The notes: generated by a model not told the origin, from the sequence alone. Shown: positions 39,764 to 48,771, counted from the stretch's first letter. The stretch: 58,119 nt of DNA from Acidobacteriota bacterium (GCA_018969685.1 JAGWXX010000004.1:1-58119), one strand, 5' to 3'. Numbers and translations: made by a program.

Positions 39764-40780
39764 GTGATGCACGCTCTTCCTTCGGACGTGTCGGTGACGG
39801 AACCAGAACGTCTTGACGCCACCGCGCTCGACCTCGCCGCAGGTCGTCTCCACGACGCCCGCCGCGAGGTCGAGAAGGTCATCGTCGGCCAGCGGGACCT
39901 CCTCGACCGGGTCCTTCTCGGCATCCTCGCCGGCGGTCACCTGCTCATCGAAGGCGTACCCGGTTTGGCCAAGACCCGGACGGTGCGCTGCTTCGCCGAG
40001 GTTCTCGGCGGATCCTGGCAGCGCGTCCAGTTCACCCCGGACCTGGTCCCCGCCGACCTCGTCGGAACCCGGGTCTGGCTTCCCTCGGAAGGCAGGTTCA
40101 CCCGCGAGATCGGTCCGGTCTCGGCGAATTTCGTGCTCGCCGACGAGATCAACCGGGCCCCGGCGAAGGTCCAGTCGGCGTTGCTGCAGGCGATGGAGGA
40201 GCAGCAGGTCACGATCGGGCGCGAGACCGTCGCCCTGCCCGAGCCGTTCCTCGTGCTCGCCACCCAGAACCCGCTCGAGTCCGAGGGCACCTACCCGTTG
40301 CCGGAGGCGCAGACCGACCGGTTCATGTTCCGCGTCGTTCTCGAGTACCCCTCCCCGGCGGAGGAGCTCGAGATCATCCGTCGGCAACTCGTCGGGGTCT
40401 CGTCGCCGTCGCGCGTCCTCGACGTGGACTTCCTCCTCGAGGCCCGTGCGCTCGTCCGTCGCGTCTACCTGCCGAAAGACGTCGCCGCGGCCGCGGTCGA
40501 GCTCGTCGGCATGACCCGTGACGCAGGGAACCACGTCAAGGAACTCGACGGCATGCTCGACGCCGGGGCCGGTGTACGCGGATCGCTCGCCCTCACCGCG
40601 GCCGCGCAGGCGCGCGCCCTCCTCGAGGGCCGTCACGAGGTGAACCGCGGCGACCTCGCGGACCTCGCCCTCGACACGCTCGCCCACCGGCTCAACCTCT
40701 CCTATCGCGCGCCGGTCGAAGGGCTCACCCAGCGTCGGGTGATGCAACTCCTGCTCGAGCGCAGCGGCCTGCTCGGGTGA
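39764..40780 (+). CDS. MoxR-family AAA+ ATPase
   Basis: 338 residues. Walker A EGVPGLAKTRT, Walker B FVLADEINRA, the sensor segment LATQNPLESEGTYPLPEAQTDRF and a C-terminal lid are typical of MoxR ATPases. These assemble as hexamers and work with VWA-domain partners in cofactor insertion, stress tolerance or protein maturation. It is the first gene of a tightly overlapping run with DUF58, VWA, lipoprotein and FtsH-like genes. The GTG is 7 bases after GACCGT; GTG and ATG codons on either side are alternatives. Confidence 0.92.
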   Translation: MMHALPSDVSVTEPERLDATALDLAAGRLHDARREVEKVIVGQRDLLDRVLLGILAGGHLLIEGVPGLAKTRTVRCFAEVLGGSWQRVQFTPDLVPADLVGTRVWLPSEGRFTREIGPVSANFVLADEINRAPAKVQSALLQAMEEQQVTIGRETVALPEPFLVLATQNPLESEGTYPLPEAQTDRFMFRVVLEYPSPAEELEIIRRQLVGVSSPSRVLDVDFLLEARALVRRVYLPKDVAAAAVELVGMTRDAGNHVKELDGMLDAGAGVRGSLALTAAAQARALLEGRHEVNRGDLADLALDTLAHRLNLSYRAPVEGLTQRRVMQLLLERSGLLG

Positions 40781-41634
40781 CCCCGATGCGTCCGTTGAAC
40801 GTCGCCCTCGTCGCCCGCTGCGATCTCCCGGTCGGGGACCAGCGCCGCCGCTCGCGTCCCGGTCTCGCACCATCGCGGCGACCGGGTCCCGGGTCGGATC
40901 TGCACGTCTCGCGCGAGTACGAGCCCGGCGACGATCCCCGCCGCATCGACTGGAACGCCTCGGCCCGCAGCACCTCGCTGCAGGTGCGCACGACCACCGC
41001 CGAGGTCGCGCTCGACGTGCATCTCTGCCCGTCGCCGTCGCCGTCGATGCGTTTCGGTACCAGTGGGCGCAAGCACGAGACGGGCGCGGAGGCGCTCCGC
41101 TTCGTCGCCGCCGTCGCCGCCCGGCGCAACGAGCAGGTGTTCTTCCACGGCTCGCCCGGGCGTCCGGTGCGGCTCCCGGCCCGCCGCGGTCTCGGCGTAC
41201 TCGAAGGCCTGCTCGCCACCCCGCCGGAATGGTCGAGCGACGGCGACCTGCTCGCGCTGCTCGCCGGTCTCGGCCCCGCGCGCGGTCCGTCCCTGGTGGT
41301 CGCGACGATCGACGTCGCCACCTCCGAGCGCGAGCTCGCCGCGCTGCGCCTGCTCGCGACGACCCGCGACGTCCTCGCCGTGCTGGTGCTCGACCCCGCC
41401 GAGATCGAGCTTCCCGAGGCGGGGCGGTTGCGGCTGGGTCCACCGTCACCCGGTGCCGGTGTGCTCGTCGACACGTCGAACGCGAAGGTCCGCGCCGTCT
41501 ACCGCGAGCGTGTCGACGCGCATCTCGCCGGCGTCCGCCGACTCTGCCGTGCCCCGGGCATGGATCTCGTCGAGGTGAGGACCGATCGGGACGTGGAGGG
41601 GATGCTCGTGGCACAGCTTCCGCGCCGACGATGA
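40777..41634 (+). CDS. DUF58 protein of the MoxR/VWA operon
   Basis: 285 residues. The N-terminal half has the hallmark SREYEPGDDPRRIDWNASAR segment of DUF58 proteins, followed by a degenerate VWA-like fold. There is no membrane helix, unlike many DUF58 members that carry two at the N-terminus. The GTG overlaps the moxR stop (GTGA), and the stop overlaps the VWA start (ATGA). DUF58 proteins are near-constant partners of MoxR and VWA proteins; biochemical role unknown. Confidence 0.9.
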   Translation: MTPMRPLNVALVARCDLPVGDQRRRSRPGLAPSRRPGPGSDLHVSREYEPGDDPRRIDWNASARSTSLQVRTTTAEVALDVHLCPSPSPSMRFGTSGRKHETGAEALRFVAAVAARRNEQVFFHGSPGRPVRLPARRGLGVLEGLLATPPEWSSDGDLLALLAGLGPARGPSLVVATIDVATSERELAALRLLATTRDVLAVLVLDPAEIELPEAGRLRLGPPSPGAGVLVDTSNAKVRAVYRERVDAHLAGVRRLCRAPGMDLVEVRTDRDVEGMLVAQLPRRR

Positions 41635-42656
41635 GGGAGATTCCGGATCTCGGCCTCGGTGGTCTGACCCTGCTCGAACCTCTCTGGGCCCCGCTCGTGT
41701 TGCTGCCGTTCCTCGCTGCCTGGGTGACGCTCGTGCAGCGGCGGCGCCGGACCGTGCGTTTCACCGGGATGCGTTTCCTCGACGATCTCGCCCCGCCCGG
41801 TCGCGGTCTCTTCGCGACCGTCGCGACGACGATCGCCGTCGCGAGCCTCGTCCTGACCTTGAGCGAGCCGCGCCTCGCCTCGGTCGATACGACGGCCCGG
41901 GCCAACGTCATGCTCGTCATCGACGTCTCCGGGTCGATGTCGGCGACCGACGTGGCGCCGTCGCGCCTGCGGGTCGCCACCGACGCCGCCGCCGCCTTCG
42001 TCACGTCCCTGCCGGACGGATGGAAGAGCGGGGTGGTCGCGTTCAGCGAGCGCGCGTTCGTGCTCTCGCCGCCGACCGCGGACCGGGCCTCGGTGCTGCG
42101 CGCGCTCGGCGGGCTCACCGCCCAGGGCGGAACCGCCACCGGTGACGCGCTCGATCTCGCGATCGACGTCGGACGCGCCGGGGGGCCCGAGAGGCTCGAC
42201 GAGGCGATCGCGTCCAAGGACGCCCTGGTGAACCCGTCGGCGACGGTCGTGGTCCTGCTCTCCGACGGCGCCCAGACCGCGGGGTCGATCGAGGTCCTCA
42301 CCTCGGCCGAGCGTGCGCGTTCTCTCGGCATCCCGGTGCACGCGATCGCGTTCGGTACCGACGACGGTTCGATCGACATCATGTACCCCGACGGGAAGGT
42401 CCGGCCCCTCGACGTCCCGCCGGATTTCGCCACCTCTGCCAAGATCGCGCAGACGACCGGCGGGGAGTTCTTCACCGCGGTGACCGCCCGGGAACTCGAC
42501 CTGGTGTACCGCTCGGTGACCGAGGTGCTCGAGCAGGAGGAGAACCTCGACGACCTCACGCCGTATCTGGTGCTCTTCGGGACGGTCCTTCTCGTGCTCG
42601 CCGCCGTCCCCGACCTCGTTTCCCTGCGTAGACGTCGTCGAGAGGGGCGCCCGTGA
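41631..42656 (+). CDS. Membrane-anchored VWA-domain protein (BatA-like)
   Basis: 341 residues. Two N-terminal helices (LLEPLWAPLVLLPFLAAWVT and GLFATVATTIAVASLVLTL) flank a short loop, followed by a VWA domain and a C-terminal helix (LVLFGTVLLVLAAVPDLV). The MIDAS site is complete: DVSGSMSATD, GGTATGD and LLSDGA. BatA-type proteins are the metal-ion-dependent adhesion component of aerotolerance-type MoxR systems. Only one VWA gene is present here, whereas many such operons have BatA and BatB. Confidence 0.9.
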   Translation: MREIPDLGLGGLTLLEPLWAPLVLLPFLAAWVTLVQRRRRTVRFTGMRFLDDLAPPGRGLFATVATTIAVASLVLTLSEPRLASVDTTARANVMLVIDVSGSMSATDVAPSRLRVATDAAAAFVTSLPDGWKSGVVAFSERAFVLSPPTADRASVLRALGGLTAQGGTATGDALDLAIDVGRAGGPERLDEAIASKDALVNPSATVVVLLSDGAQTAGSIEVLTSAERARSLGIPVHAIAFGTDDGSIDIMYPDGKVRPLDVPPDFATSAKIAQTTGGEFFTAVTARELDLVYRSVTEVLEQEENLDDLTPYLVLFGTVLLVLAAVPDLVSLRRRRREGRP

Positions 42657-43333
42657 ACGCGTTCCGCGATCGTTTTGCGACCGTTCCCGCGAGGATCTTC
42701 GCGCCCGTCGTCGTGCTGCTCGTCGCGTCGCTGCTCGCCGCCTGCTCGTCGCTCCCGCTCAGCCGGAGCTATCTCGGCAACACCACCTACGGCACGAGCG
42801 TCATCGCCCCGGGCGACTGGAAGAGTTTCGACGCCGACGCAGTGCTCGCGGACGCCCCGGACGCCGAGCAGGCGTTCATCGAGGCGTTCGGTCCGGAAGG
42901 TGTCGACCCGACCAGACCGATGTTCGGCGACGTCCCCGGCGGCCTGCTCGTCGTGAACCTCTATCCCGGGATCGACGCCGGCCGGCTCGCCGCGCGCAAC
43001 GCGCTGTTCACCGATCTCGACGCGGCGATCGCCTCCGGCGCGGTGAGCGTCCTGGCCGAGTCCTCCGGCATCGTCGACGGTCTCTGGGAACGCCGCACCT
43101 TGACGCTCGAGGTGCGTCTCGACGAGACCGGCAGCCGCGACACCGCCCAGGTCCCCGGGACAGTCGTACGGGTGCTGCAGGAGACGATGCTCGGGACCCG
43201 CTCGAGCGGCAAGGACGCCGCCGGTGTCGAGCTCTTCCCGCTCAAGACGCTGATCCTCGGGTGCACCGCGGAGTGTTTCGCGGCGAACGAGTCGGTGCTG
43301 CGTGACGTGAAGGATTCCTGGAGGGTCGAGTGA
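42653..43333 (+). CDS. Lipoprotein of the MoxR/FtsH operon
   Basis: 226 residues. A lipoprotein signal ends in LLVASLLAACSS. The mature part (about 195 residues) has one external domain with a segment WKSFDADAVLADAPDAEQAF and two late Cys (ILGCTAECFAAN). It begins at a GTG overlapping the VWA stop and ends overlapping the FtsH-like start, so it is an integral operon member. The sequence pattern resembles small stress or substrate-binding lipoproteins but no family is recognised. Confidence 0.78.
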   Translation: MNAFRDRFATVPARIFAPVVVLLVASLLAACSSLPLSRSYLGNTTYGTSVIAPGDWKSFDADAVLADAPDAEQAFIEAFGPEGVDPTRPMFGDVPGGLLVVNLYPGIDAGRLAARNALFTDLDAAIASGAVSVLAESSGIVDGLWERRTLTLEVRLDETGSRDTAQVPGTVVRVLQETMLGTRSSGKDAAGVELFPLKTLILGCTAECFAANESVLRDVKDSWRVE

Positions 43334-45657
43334 ACGCCTCCTCGCCGCATCTCGGTTCGCTCCTCGGCAAGGCGTCCCGCCCGTTGCGCAGCGTGCTGCT
43401 GCTCTGGGTCCTTCTCGCGGCCGCCACGTACTGGGGCACGCCTCGCATCAGCGTTCGTGACTCGTTCGCCACCGCGTACAACGACAACGGGTTCCTGCAG
43501 CTCTTCCTCGGTCTCGCGCTCGGTTCCGGCGCGCTCCAGGTGCTCATGCGTCTGCTTCCGTCGGTGCGCGAGGCGCTGCTCGCGGCGCTCTCCGGTCTGC
43601 TGCCGTCCCGCCTGCGCGCCCTGCCGCTCTACACCCGCAGGCAGCTCAAGGGCGCGCTCCGGCTGATGGTCCTCGTGGGGCTGTTCTTCTGGGTGCTCTC
43701 GAAGATCCGCGGTGGTCGTACCGGACAGCTCATCTCGGCGGGTCTTTCCCAGTTGCCGTTGCAGCTGCCGGCGTGGCTGTTCCAGGGGGCCCTGACGCTC
43801 GGTATCGTGGCTGGTCAGTTCCTGCTGCTGTTCTTCGTCCTTTCCCGCGGCGGTATCGCGGTCTACCTCCCCGAGGAGATCAAGACGAACTTCTCGATGG
43901 TCTGGGGGCAGGACGCGGTGCTCGGGAAGGTCAAAGAGGTCGTGACTTACCTCAAGTCGCCGGAGATCATCGAGTCCCGCGGCGGTCACGTACCGGGCGG
44001 AGTGCTCCTGTGGGGGCCGCCAGGTACCGGGAAAACCCTGATCGCCGAGGCGGTCGCCGGAGAGACGGCGACGCCGTTCGTCCTCGTCGAACCGGCGGCG
44101 TTCCAGAACATGTTCGTCGGCATCGGACCGTTGAAGGTGCGGAACCTCTACAAGAAGCTCCGCAAGCTCTCGGAGGTCTACGGCGGCGTCGTGGTCTTCT
44201 TCGACGAGGCCGACGTGCTCGGTTCACGTTCGCGGGGTCAGGCCGACGCCGGTCTGCGAGCCGAGCCGCAGGAGGTCGGCCCCGAGCGCCTGAAGGTGGT
44301 GGCGATGGGAGGCGATCTCGGGATCTTGAACTCGATCCTGGCGAACATGCAGGGAGTGCGCACCCCGAAAGGGCTGCTCAACCGGGTACGCCGCTCGCTC
44401 GGTCTGCCGGTCTCACCCCCGCCGAAGTACCGGATCCTGCACATGATGGCGACGAACATGCCCAACGCCCTCGACCCGGCGCTGCTGCGCCCGGGTCGCA
44501 TCGACAGGATCTTCCGCGTCGGCTACCCGTCGCGCGAGGGTCGCATACGCACCTTCCAGGGGTACCTGGCGAAGGTTCGTCACAACCTCAGCGACGAGCA
44601 GGTAGCCGAGCTCGCGGTGATGACGACCAACGCCACCGGCGCGGTCATCAAGGACATCGTGAACGAGGCGCTCATCTCCTCGCTCCGCGAGGGTCGCGAC
44701 GAGATCACCTGGGTCGACTTCCTCAACGCCAAGCGCCTCAAGGAGTTCGGCCCGCCCGAAGGGGTCGAGTACGTTCCCTTCGAACGTCACGCCGTCGCCG
44801 TGCACGAGGCGTGCCACGCCTTCGCGGCATGGAAGCTCCGCAACCACCTGACCATCGACACCGTCACGATCGAGAAGGGCCAGGACTACCTCGGCATGGT
44901 CGCGTCCCGGCCGACCGAGGACCTCTTCACGCGCTGGCGCTCCGAGTACCGCATCGACATCGCCGTCGCGCTCTCGTCGCTGGCCGGCGAGCGGCTCTTC
45001 TTCGACGGCGACTCCACCAGCGGCGTCGCCGGGGATCTCGACCAGGCCACCCGTCTCGCCGCGCTGATGACCGGCCGCTGGGGCATGGGCGAGAGCATCG
45101 CGAGCCGCAACGCCCTCGTCGAGAGCGGCATGACCGATGACGTCCTCGACTCGCCGCGCCGTGTCGAGGACCTGCTCCGCGAGGTGTTCGACGAGGTCTC
45201 GCAGATGATCGTGAAGGACCGCCAGCTGGTCCTCGCGCTCGCGCACGCGCTCGAGCATCTCAAGACGCTCGCAGGACCCGACGTCGTCGCGCTCTTCGAA
45301 CGTCGCCCGGGTCTCTTCCTCGACGGCCGCGTCTACGCGGGCGAGACCGCGGGCCGCATCCTCGAGGAGTACCACGAGGAGCTGAAAGCAAGCCGTTTCG
45401 CGATGGTCGTGACGCGCACTCCGGCGGAGGTCGCGGCCGTGCTCCGTTCGAGGTTCGTTCCCGGGGAGTGGCCGGTTCCGCCCGAGACGAACGTTCCGGC
45501 GGGTACGGAGGTCGGCTCCGGGTCGTCGGACGTTCCGGCTCCTTCGAACGAGGACGCCGATAGTGCATCCAGGGACTCTCGCGAAGACGACGCCTGGGGC
45601 GAGTGGCCGGCACCGGGGGGCGGTACCGGCCAGTTGGACAACCCCGACGAGGGATGA
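43330..45657 (+). CDS. FtsH-like membrane AAA+ zinc protease, divergent
   Basis: 775 residues. Four hydrophobic segments in the first ~175 residues replace the usual two-helix N-terminus of FtsH. The AAA+ module has Walker A GPPGTGKT near 227, pore loop MFVGIG, Walker B VVFFDEAD and RPGRIDRIF. Between Walker B and the sensor is a long insert containing LGSRSRGQAD and GLPVSPPPKY. The peptidase has HEACH at about 492 and the third zinc ligand region GVAGDLDQAT near 567. A Pro/Ser/Asp tail follows. FtsH degrades membrane proteins; here it closes a MoxR/DUF58/VWA operon, so those may act as its adaptors. It is unlikely to be the housekeeping FtsH. Confidence 0.85.
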   Translation: MNASSPHLGSLLGKASRPLRSVLLLWVLLAAATYWGTPRISVRDSFATAYNDNGFLQLFLGLALGSGALQVLMRLLPSVREALLAALSGLLPSRLRALPLYTRRQLKGALRLMVLVGLFFWVLSKIRGGRTGQLISAGLSQLPLQLPAWLFQGALTLGIVAGQFLLLFFVLSRGGIAVYLPEEIKTNFSMVWGQDAVLGKVKEVVTYLKSPEIIESRGGHVPGGVLLWGPPGTGKTLIAEAVAGETATPFVLVEPAAFQNMFVGIGPLKVRNLYKKLRKLSEVYGGVVVFFDEADVLGSRSRGQADAGLRAEPQEVGPERLKVVAMGGDLGILNSILANMQGVRTPKGLLNRVRRSLGLPVSPPPKYRILHMMATNMPNALDPALLRPGRIDRIFRVGYPSREGRIRTFQGYLAKVRHNLSDEQVAELAVMTTNATGAVIKDIVNEALISSLREGRDEITWVDFLNAKRLKEFGPPEGVEYVPFERHAVAVHEACHAFAAWKLRNHLTIDTVTIEKGQDYLGMVASRPTEDLFTRWRSEYRIDIAVALSSLAGERLFFDGDSTSGVAGDLDQATRLAALMTGRWGMGESIASRNALVESGMTDDVLDSPRRVEDLLREVFDEVSQMIVKDRQLVLALAHALEHLKTLAGPDVVALFERRPGLFLDGRVYAGETAGRILEEYHEELKASRFAMVVTRTPAEVAAVLRSRFVPGEWPVPPETNVPAGTEVGSGSSDVPAPSNEDADSASRDSREDDAWGEWPAPGGGTGQLDNPDEG

Positions 45658-45669
45658 ACCGTAGGGGGC

Positions 45670-46548
45670 GTGCCGCTCCGTGATCGTCTTCGTCTGCTTG
45701 CTCCGCAGGGACTCTCCACCAGCCAGTGGCAGCAGCGTCACCGCATCGTCCTCGCCGCCCTCCTGATACCCCTCGTCCCGTTGGTGTGGTTCCTCGGCCG
45801 AGGGGTTCTCCCGGCCGATCTCGCCACGACGTACCTCATCCTGGTCTTCCTGCAGCTGATGCTGGCGTTCACCCCGCGTATCGCACCGACGGTGCGGCAG
45901 GTGTTCGCCGCCGGGTCGCTGCTCACCGCGTCGTCGGTCCTCGTCGAGTCCTCCGCGAGGATCCCGGCCGCGCACCTGGTATTCGTCCTCGTGCTGTGCG
46001 TGCTGACGCTCTACCAGGACGCCCTGACCTACATCGGCGCGGTCGGGTACCTCGCCCTCTACTACCTCGGTCTTGGTTGGCTCGACCCGGGGTTCATCTA
46101 CCCGAAGACCATGGATCGTTCCGCGGCGGTGTCGTGGTCGCTCACGTTCTTCTTCGTCGCCGTCGGCGCGTCGCTGATCGGGGTCCTCGGCTGGTTGCTG
46201 AACTCCCGCAGCATGCGCGAGTCCGAGGCGCTCAAGGTCGCGTTGGCCGAGGCCGGGCTGCGCGAGCGTCAGGCCCGCGAGCTCAACGACACGGTCGTCC
46301 AGCACCTGGCCACCGCGGTGTACGCGAGCGAGGAGGGTGACACCGTCACGTCGGCGACCGCGGCGCGCGAAGGGCTCGCGGCCGCACGACTTCTCGTGGC
46401 GTCGTTGCGGTCGCCGACGTGGCTCAGGGACAAGATGCTCCTGCGGGACACCGCGTCCCAGGACGTCGCCGCCGGTACGCAGGAGTCGCCGCCGACCACC
46501 GCCTCCGTACAGGACGTCGAGCACGTCTCCGGGGAGGACTCTCGATGA
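45670..46548 (+). CDS. Membrane sensor with degenerate HisKA_3-like helix, no kinase domain
   Basis: 292 residues. Six membrane helices (about 25-180) are followed by a cytoplasmic dimerisation-like helix ARELNDTVVQHLATAVYA. This matches the NarX-type H-box R-E-x-H-D-x-V-x-Q-x-L except that the phospho-accepting His is Asn. There is no ATPase domain; the chain ends in ~60 polar residues. It is thus a sensor that cannot autophosphorylate. It starts 12 bases behind the FtsH-like gene and overlaps the next gene (ATGA), so it is probably the last part of that operon. A decoy or scaffold role is inferred. Confidence 0.7.
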   Translation: MPLRDRLRLLAPQGLSTSQWQQRHRIVLAALLIPLVPLVWFLGRGVLPADLATTYLILVFLQLMLAFTPRIAPTVRQVFAAGSLLTASSVLVESSARIPAAHLVFVLVLCVLTLYQDALTYIGAVGYLALYYLGLGWLDPGFIYPKTMDRSAAVSWSLTFFFVAVGASLIGVLGWLLNSRSMRESEALKVALAEAGLRERQARELNDTVVQHLATAVYASEEGDTVTSATAAREGLAAARLLVASLRSPTWLRDKMLLRDTASQDVAAGTQESPPTTASVQDVEHVSGEDSR

Positions 46549-46910
46549 GTCTCGTCCGGGTGGTCGTGGCCGACGATGCGGAGGTCCTCCGGTCGTTGCT
46601 CTGCCGCGCCATCGACCGTGACGGACGCCTGGAAGTCGTCGCCGAGGCCGCCAACGGCCGCGAGGCCGTCGAGCACGTGCGGGCACTGCGGCCGGACGTG
46701 CTCCTGCTCGATCTCTCCATGCCGGTGCTCGACGGTATGGAGGTCCTGCGCGAGCTCGCCGGCGCGGTGCCCGTCGTGGTGCTCACCGGGTACGGCGAGA
46801 GCGATCTCGGCGGGCAGTGTCGCGATCTCGGTGCCCGCGGCTTCGTCGAGAAAGGGGCTCCGATGCAGGCGGTCTGTGACGCGCTGGTCGCGGCAGCGGT
46901 CGGGTCGTGA
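46545..46910 (+). CDS. Stand-alone receiver-domain protein (CheY-like)
   Basis: 121 residues, a single receiver domain. All key residues are present: ADD acidic pair, phospho-acceptor in LLLDLSMPVLDG, Thr in VLTGYG and Lys in FVEKGAP. No output domain follows. It is sandwiched with 4-base overlaps between a His-less sensor and a kinase-like protein that seems to lack ATP-binding motifs, so its phosphate donor is unclear. Confidence 0.88.
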   Translation: MSLVRVVVADDAEVLRSLLCRAIDRDGRLEVVAEAANGREAVEHVRALRPDVLLLDLSMPVLDGMEVLRELAGAVPVVVLTGYGESDLGGQCRDLGARGFVEKGAPMQAVCDALVAAAVGS

Positions 46911-47521
46911 CGTCGTCTCCGGACGCCCAGGCAGCGACGGTGTGGCTCGCCCCGTGGGAGCCCTCGTCCCACCTGCGTGCGGTGCGTCATCAGGTCAACA
47001 ATCTCCTCGCTCCCGTGGTCGTCGCCGCCGAGCTGCTCGACGACGGCTCGGAGACCGCCCGTCTGCTCGGCCGTTCCGTCGCCCGGCTCCGCGACGTCTC
47101 CAACAGGGCGGGCGAGCTCCTGCGCATGGGCGCCCCCGCCCTGCGCGCCGTGTCGGTCGACGATCTCGCCGCCGTCTGCGGGTTCGACCCCGCGCCGGAC
47201 GCAACACGCCGGACGTTGTTCGCCGACCCCGAGCGGTTGCTCGCCAACGTGCTCACGGAGCTCTCGGGTCTGCGCGCCGAGCGCGCCGAGGACCCGGGCG
47301 CCGAGGTGTTCTGCGACGTTCTCGACGACTCGTTCCGCATCGGGTTCGTCCTGCCGGGGTGGATCGCGGTCGTCGATCCGGCCGACATCGTGGTCCCGTT
47401 CACCCTCTCCGGGGTCGACGTCCGCCTGGCCGTCGCCTGCCGGGAGATCGCCCTGCAGCAGGGCAGGGTCGGTTACGAATCCGCGACGCGTACGCTCGTA
47501 TTCCAACTACCGCTCAGGTGA
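46907..47521 (+). CDS. Histidine-kinase-like protein with H-box but degenerate ATPase domain
   Basis: 204 residues, soluble. The N-terminal helix LRAVRHQVNNLLAPVVVAAE resembles the H-x-x-N-N type H-box of histidine kinases. The second half looks like a Bergerat-fold domain (PERLLANVLTELSGL in place of the N-box, then FVLPGWIAVVD, and a last strand TLVFQLPL) but glycine-rich G1 and G2 boxes are missing. It may act as a histidine phosphotransfer protein for the preceding receiver. It overlaps that gene as GTGA. Function by analogy with ChpT-type proteins is an inference. Confidence 0.65.
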   Translation: MTSSPDAQAATVWLAPWEPSSHLRAVRHQVNNLLAPVVVAAELLDDGSETARLLGRSVARLRDVSNRAGELLRMGAPALRAVSVDDLAAVCGFDPAPDATRRTLFADPERLLANVLTELSGLRAERAEDPGAEVFCDVLDDSFRIGFVLPGWIAVVDPADIVVPFTLSGVDVRLAVACREIALQQGRVGYESATRTLVFQLPLR

Positions 47522-47585
47522 GCGTCGCGGCCCCGGTCGGAGCGTTCGTCACCGTCTCTCCCGTGCCGCCGCGTCGTCCGCGGGT

Positions 47586-48296
47586 TCAGGGAACGAGTCG
47601 GTAGCCCACTCCGCGCACGGCGCAGAGGTGCCGCGGATTGTCGTGGCTGTCCCCGATCTTGCGCCGCAGGCGTCGGACGTGCTCGGTGACGGTGGCCTCG
47701 GTGCGGGACTTCTCCGCATTCCGCCAGACGTTCTTGAGGAGCTGCGCCCGGGTGAAGGCGATCCGCTGGTTGCGGGCGAGGAAGACGAGCAGGTCGAATT
47801 CGCGCGCGGTCAGCGAGAGCGGCTTGCCGGCCTTGGTGACCTCGTGGGCGTCGACGTCGATGGTGACCTCCCCGAAGCTCAGCACGTTCAAGCCGGCGGC
47901 GGTCACCGACCCGACGCGTCGCAGGACGGAGCGGACCCGCAGGGCGAGCTCGCGGGGGCTGAAGGGCTTGGTGACGTAGTCGTCGGCACCGACGTCGAGC
48001 CCGCCCACGCGGTCGAGTTCACTGTCACGACCGGAGCAGACCACGATGGGGATGTCGTCGTTCCGCCGCAGTTCGGAGAGCAGTTCGAGACCGTCGCTGT
48101 CGGGCAGCCCGAGGTCGAGGACGACGAGGTCGGGTCGGTGGTTCGCGATGATGTGCCGTGCCCGGGCGGCGTCGGCCGCTTCGGTGCAGAGGAACCCGGC
48201 CCAGCGCAGTGCGGCGACGATCGCTTCCCGGGTGTTGGGGTCGTCCTCGACCACGAGAACCTTCTGCTTGTCGGTGTCGGCTACGGCGTTCCCCAC
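47586..48296 (-). CDS. OmpR/PhoB-family response regulator
   Basis: 236 residues. The receiver has VVEDDP, phospho-Asp in LVVLDLGLPDSDG, Ser in VVCSGRD and Lys in YVTKPFSP. The C-terminal winged helix has LTAREFDLLVFLARN and VRRLRRKIG. No histidine kinase is adjacent on this strand; the gene is convergent with the kinase-like cassette and could serve it, or the soluble kinase at 12049. The GTG is 7 bases after GACTGT. Confidence 0.9.
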   Translation of the reverse strand: MGNAVADTDKQKVLVVEDDPNTREAIVAALRWAGFLCTEAADAARARHIIANHRPDLVVLDLGLPDSDGLELLSELRRNDDIPIVVCSGRDSELDRVGGLDVGADDYVTKPFSPRELALRVRSVLRRVGSVTAAGLNVLSFGEVTIDVDAHEVTKAGKPLSLTAREFDLLVFLARNQRIAFTRAQLLKNVWRNAEKSRTEATVTEHVRRLRRKIGDSHDNPRHLCAVRGVGYRLVP

Positions 48297-48447
48297 GTCT
48301 CCGACAGTCCGGTGTGCGTGCCGTGCGTCAAGAACCGTTCGTCGTTCAGGGCCTCGCCCCAATGCCGTTCTCCGGGGTCCGCGCACGGTCGAGATGCCCG
48401 TCGCCGCACCGTTACGCGCGTCCGGCGTCGAATCCGAGGAGGAGCAA

Positions 48448-48771
48448 GTGTCCACGATCCAACGAACGTCAGTGCCCCGGGCGTCAACGGCGACGCAGGA
48501 GCTGCGCCTCGAGGAGCTTCTCGGTGCGGCGTTCGACGACCTCTGGGCGGTCGTCGTCGTCAACGACGACGTCACCACGTTCGCAACGGTCATCACCGCC
48601 CTCGTTGAGATCTTCCACCACACGCCGCAGGCCGCCGAGGCGTTGGCGTGGACGGTGCATCGGAGCGGGCGCGCGCAGGTCGCCGTCGGCGACCGAGCGT
48701 TCGCCACCGACGGGACGACCCGCCTGCACCAGCGCGGGATCCAAGCGGTGGCCGAACCTCTCGGAGGCTGA
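48448..48771 (+). CDS. clpS: ATP-dependent Clp protease adaptor ClpS
   Basis: 107 residues. The core WAVVVVNDDVTTFATVITALVEIFHHTP and a later WTVHRSGRAQVAVGD match ClpS, which hands N-degron proteins to ClpA/ClpC-ClpP. The N-terminal extension (about 40 residues) is typical. GAGGAGGAG precedes the GTG start. The mid-protein acidic pair NDD that contacts the N-degron is present. No clp ATPase or protease gene is nearby. Confidence 0.88.
   Translation: MSTIQRTSVPRASTATQELRLEELLGAAFDDLWAVVVVNDDVTTFATVITALVEIFHHTPQAAEALAWTVHRSGRAQVAVGDRAFATDGTTRLHQRGIQAVAEPLGG

Noticed and set aside
39212-42559. 1115-codon minus-strand open frame opposite the MoxR operon
   Set aside because: Shadow caused by codon bias at high GC; Arg-rich with no domains, antisense to four recognised genes. 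Only its distal end corresponds to the small membrane gene at 39313-39681.
43330-45657. Housekeeping ftsH
   Set aside because: Four N-terminal membrane segments, a large insert in the AAA+ module, and location in a MoxR operon are not those of the usual FtsH.
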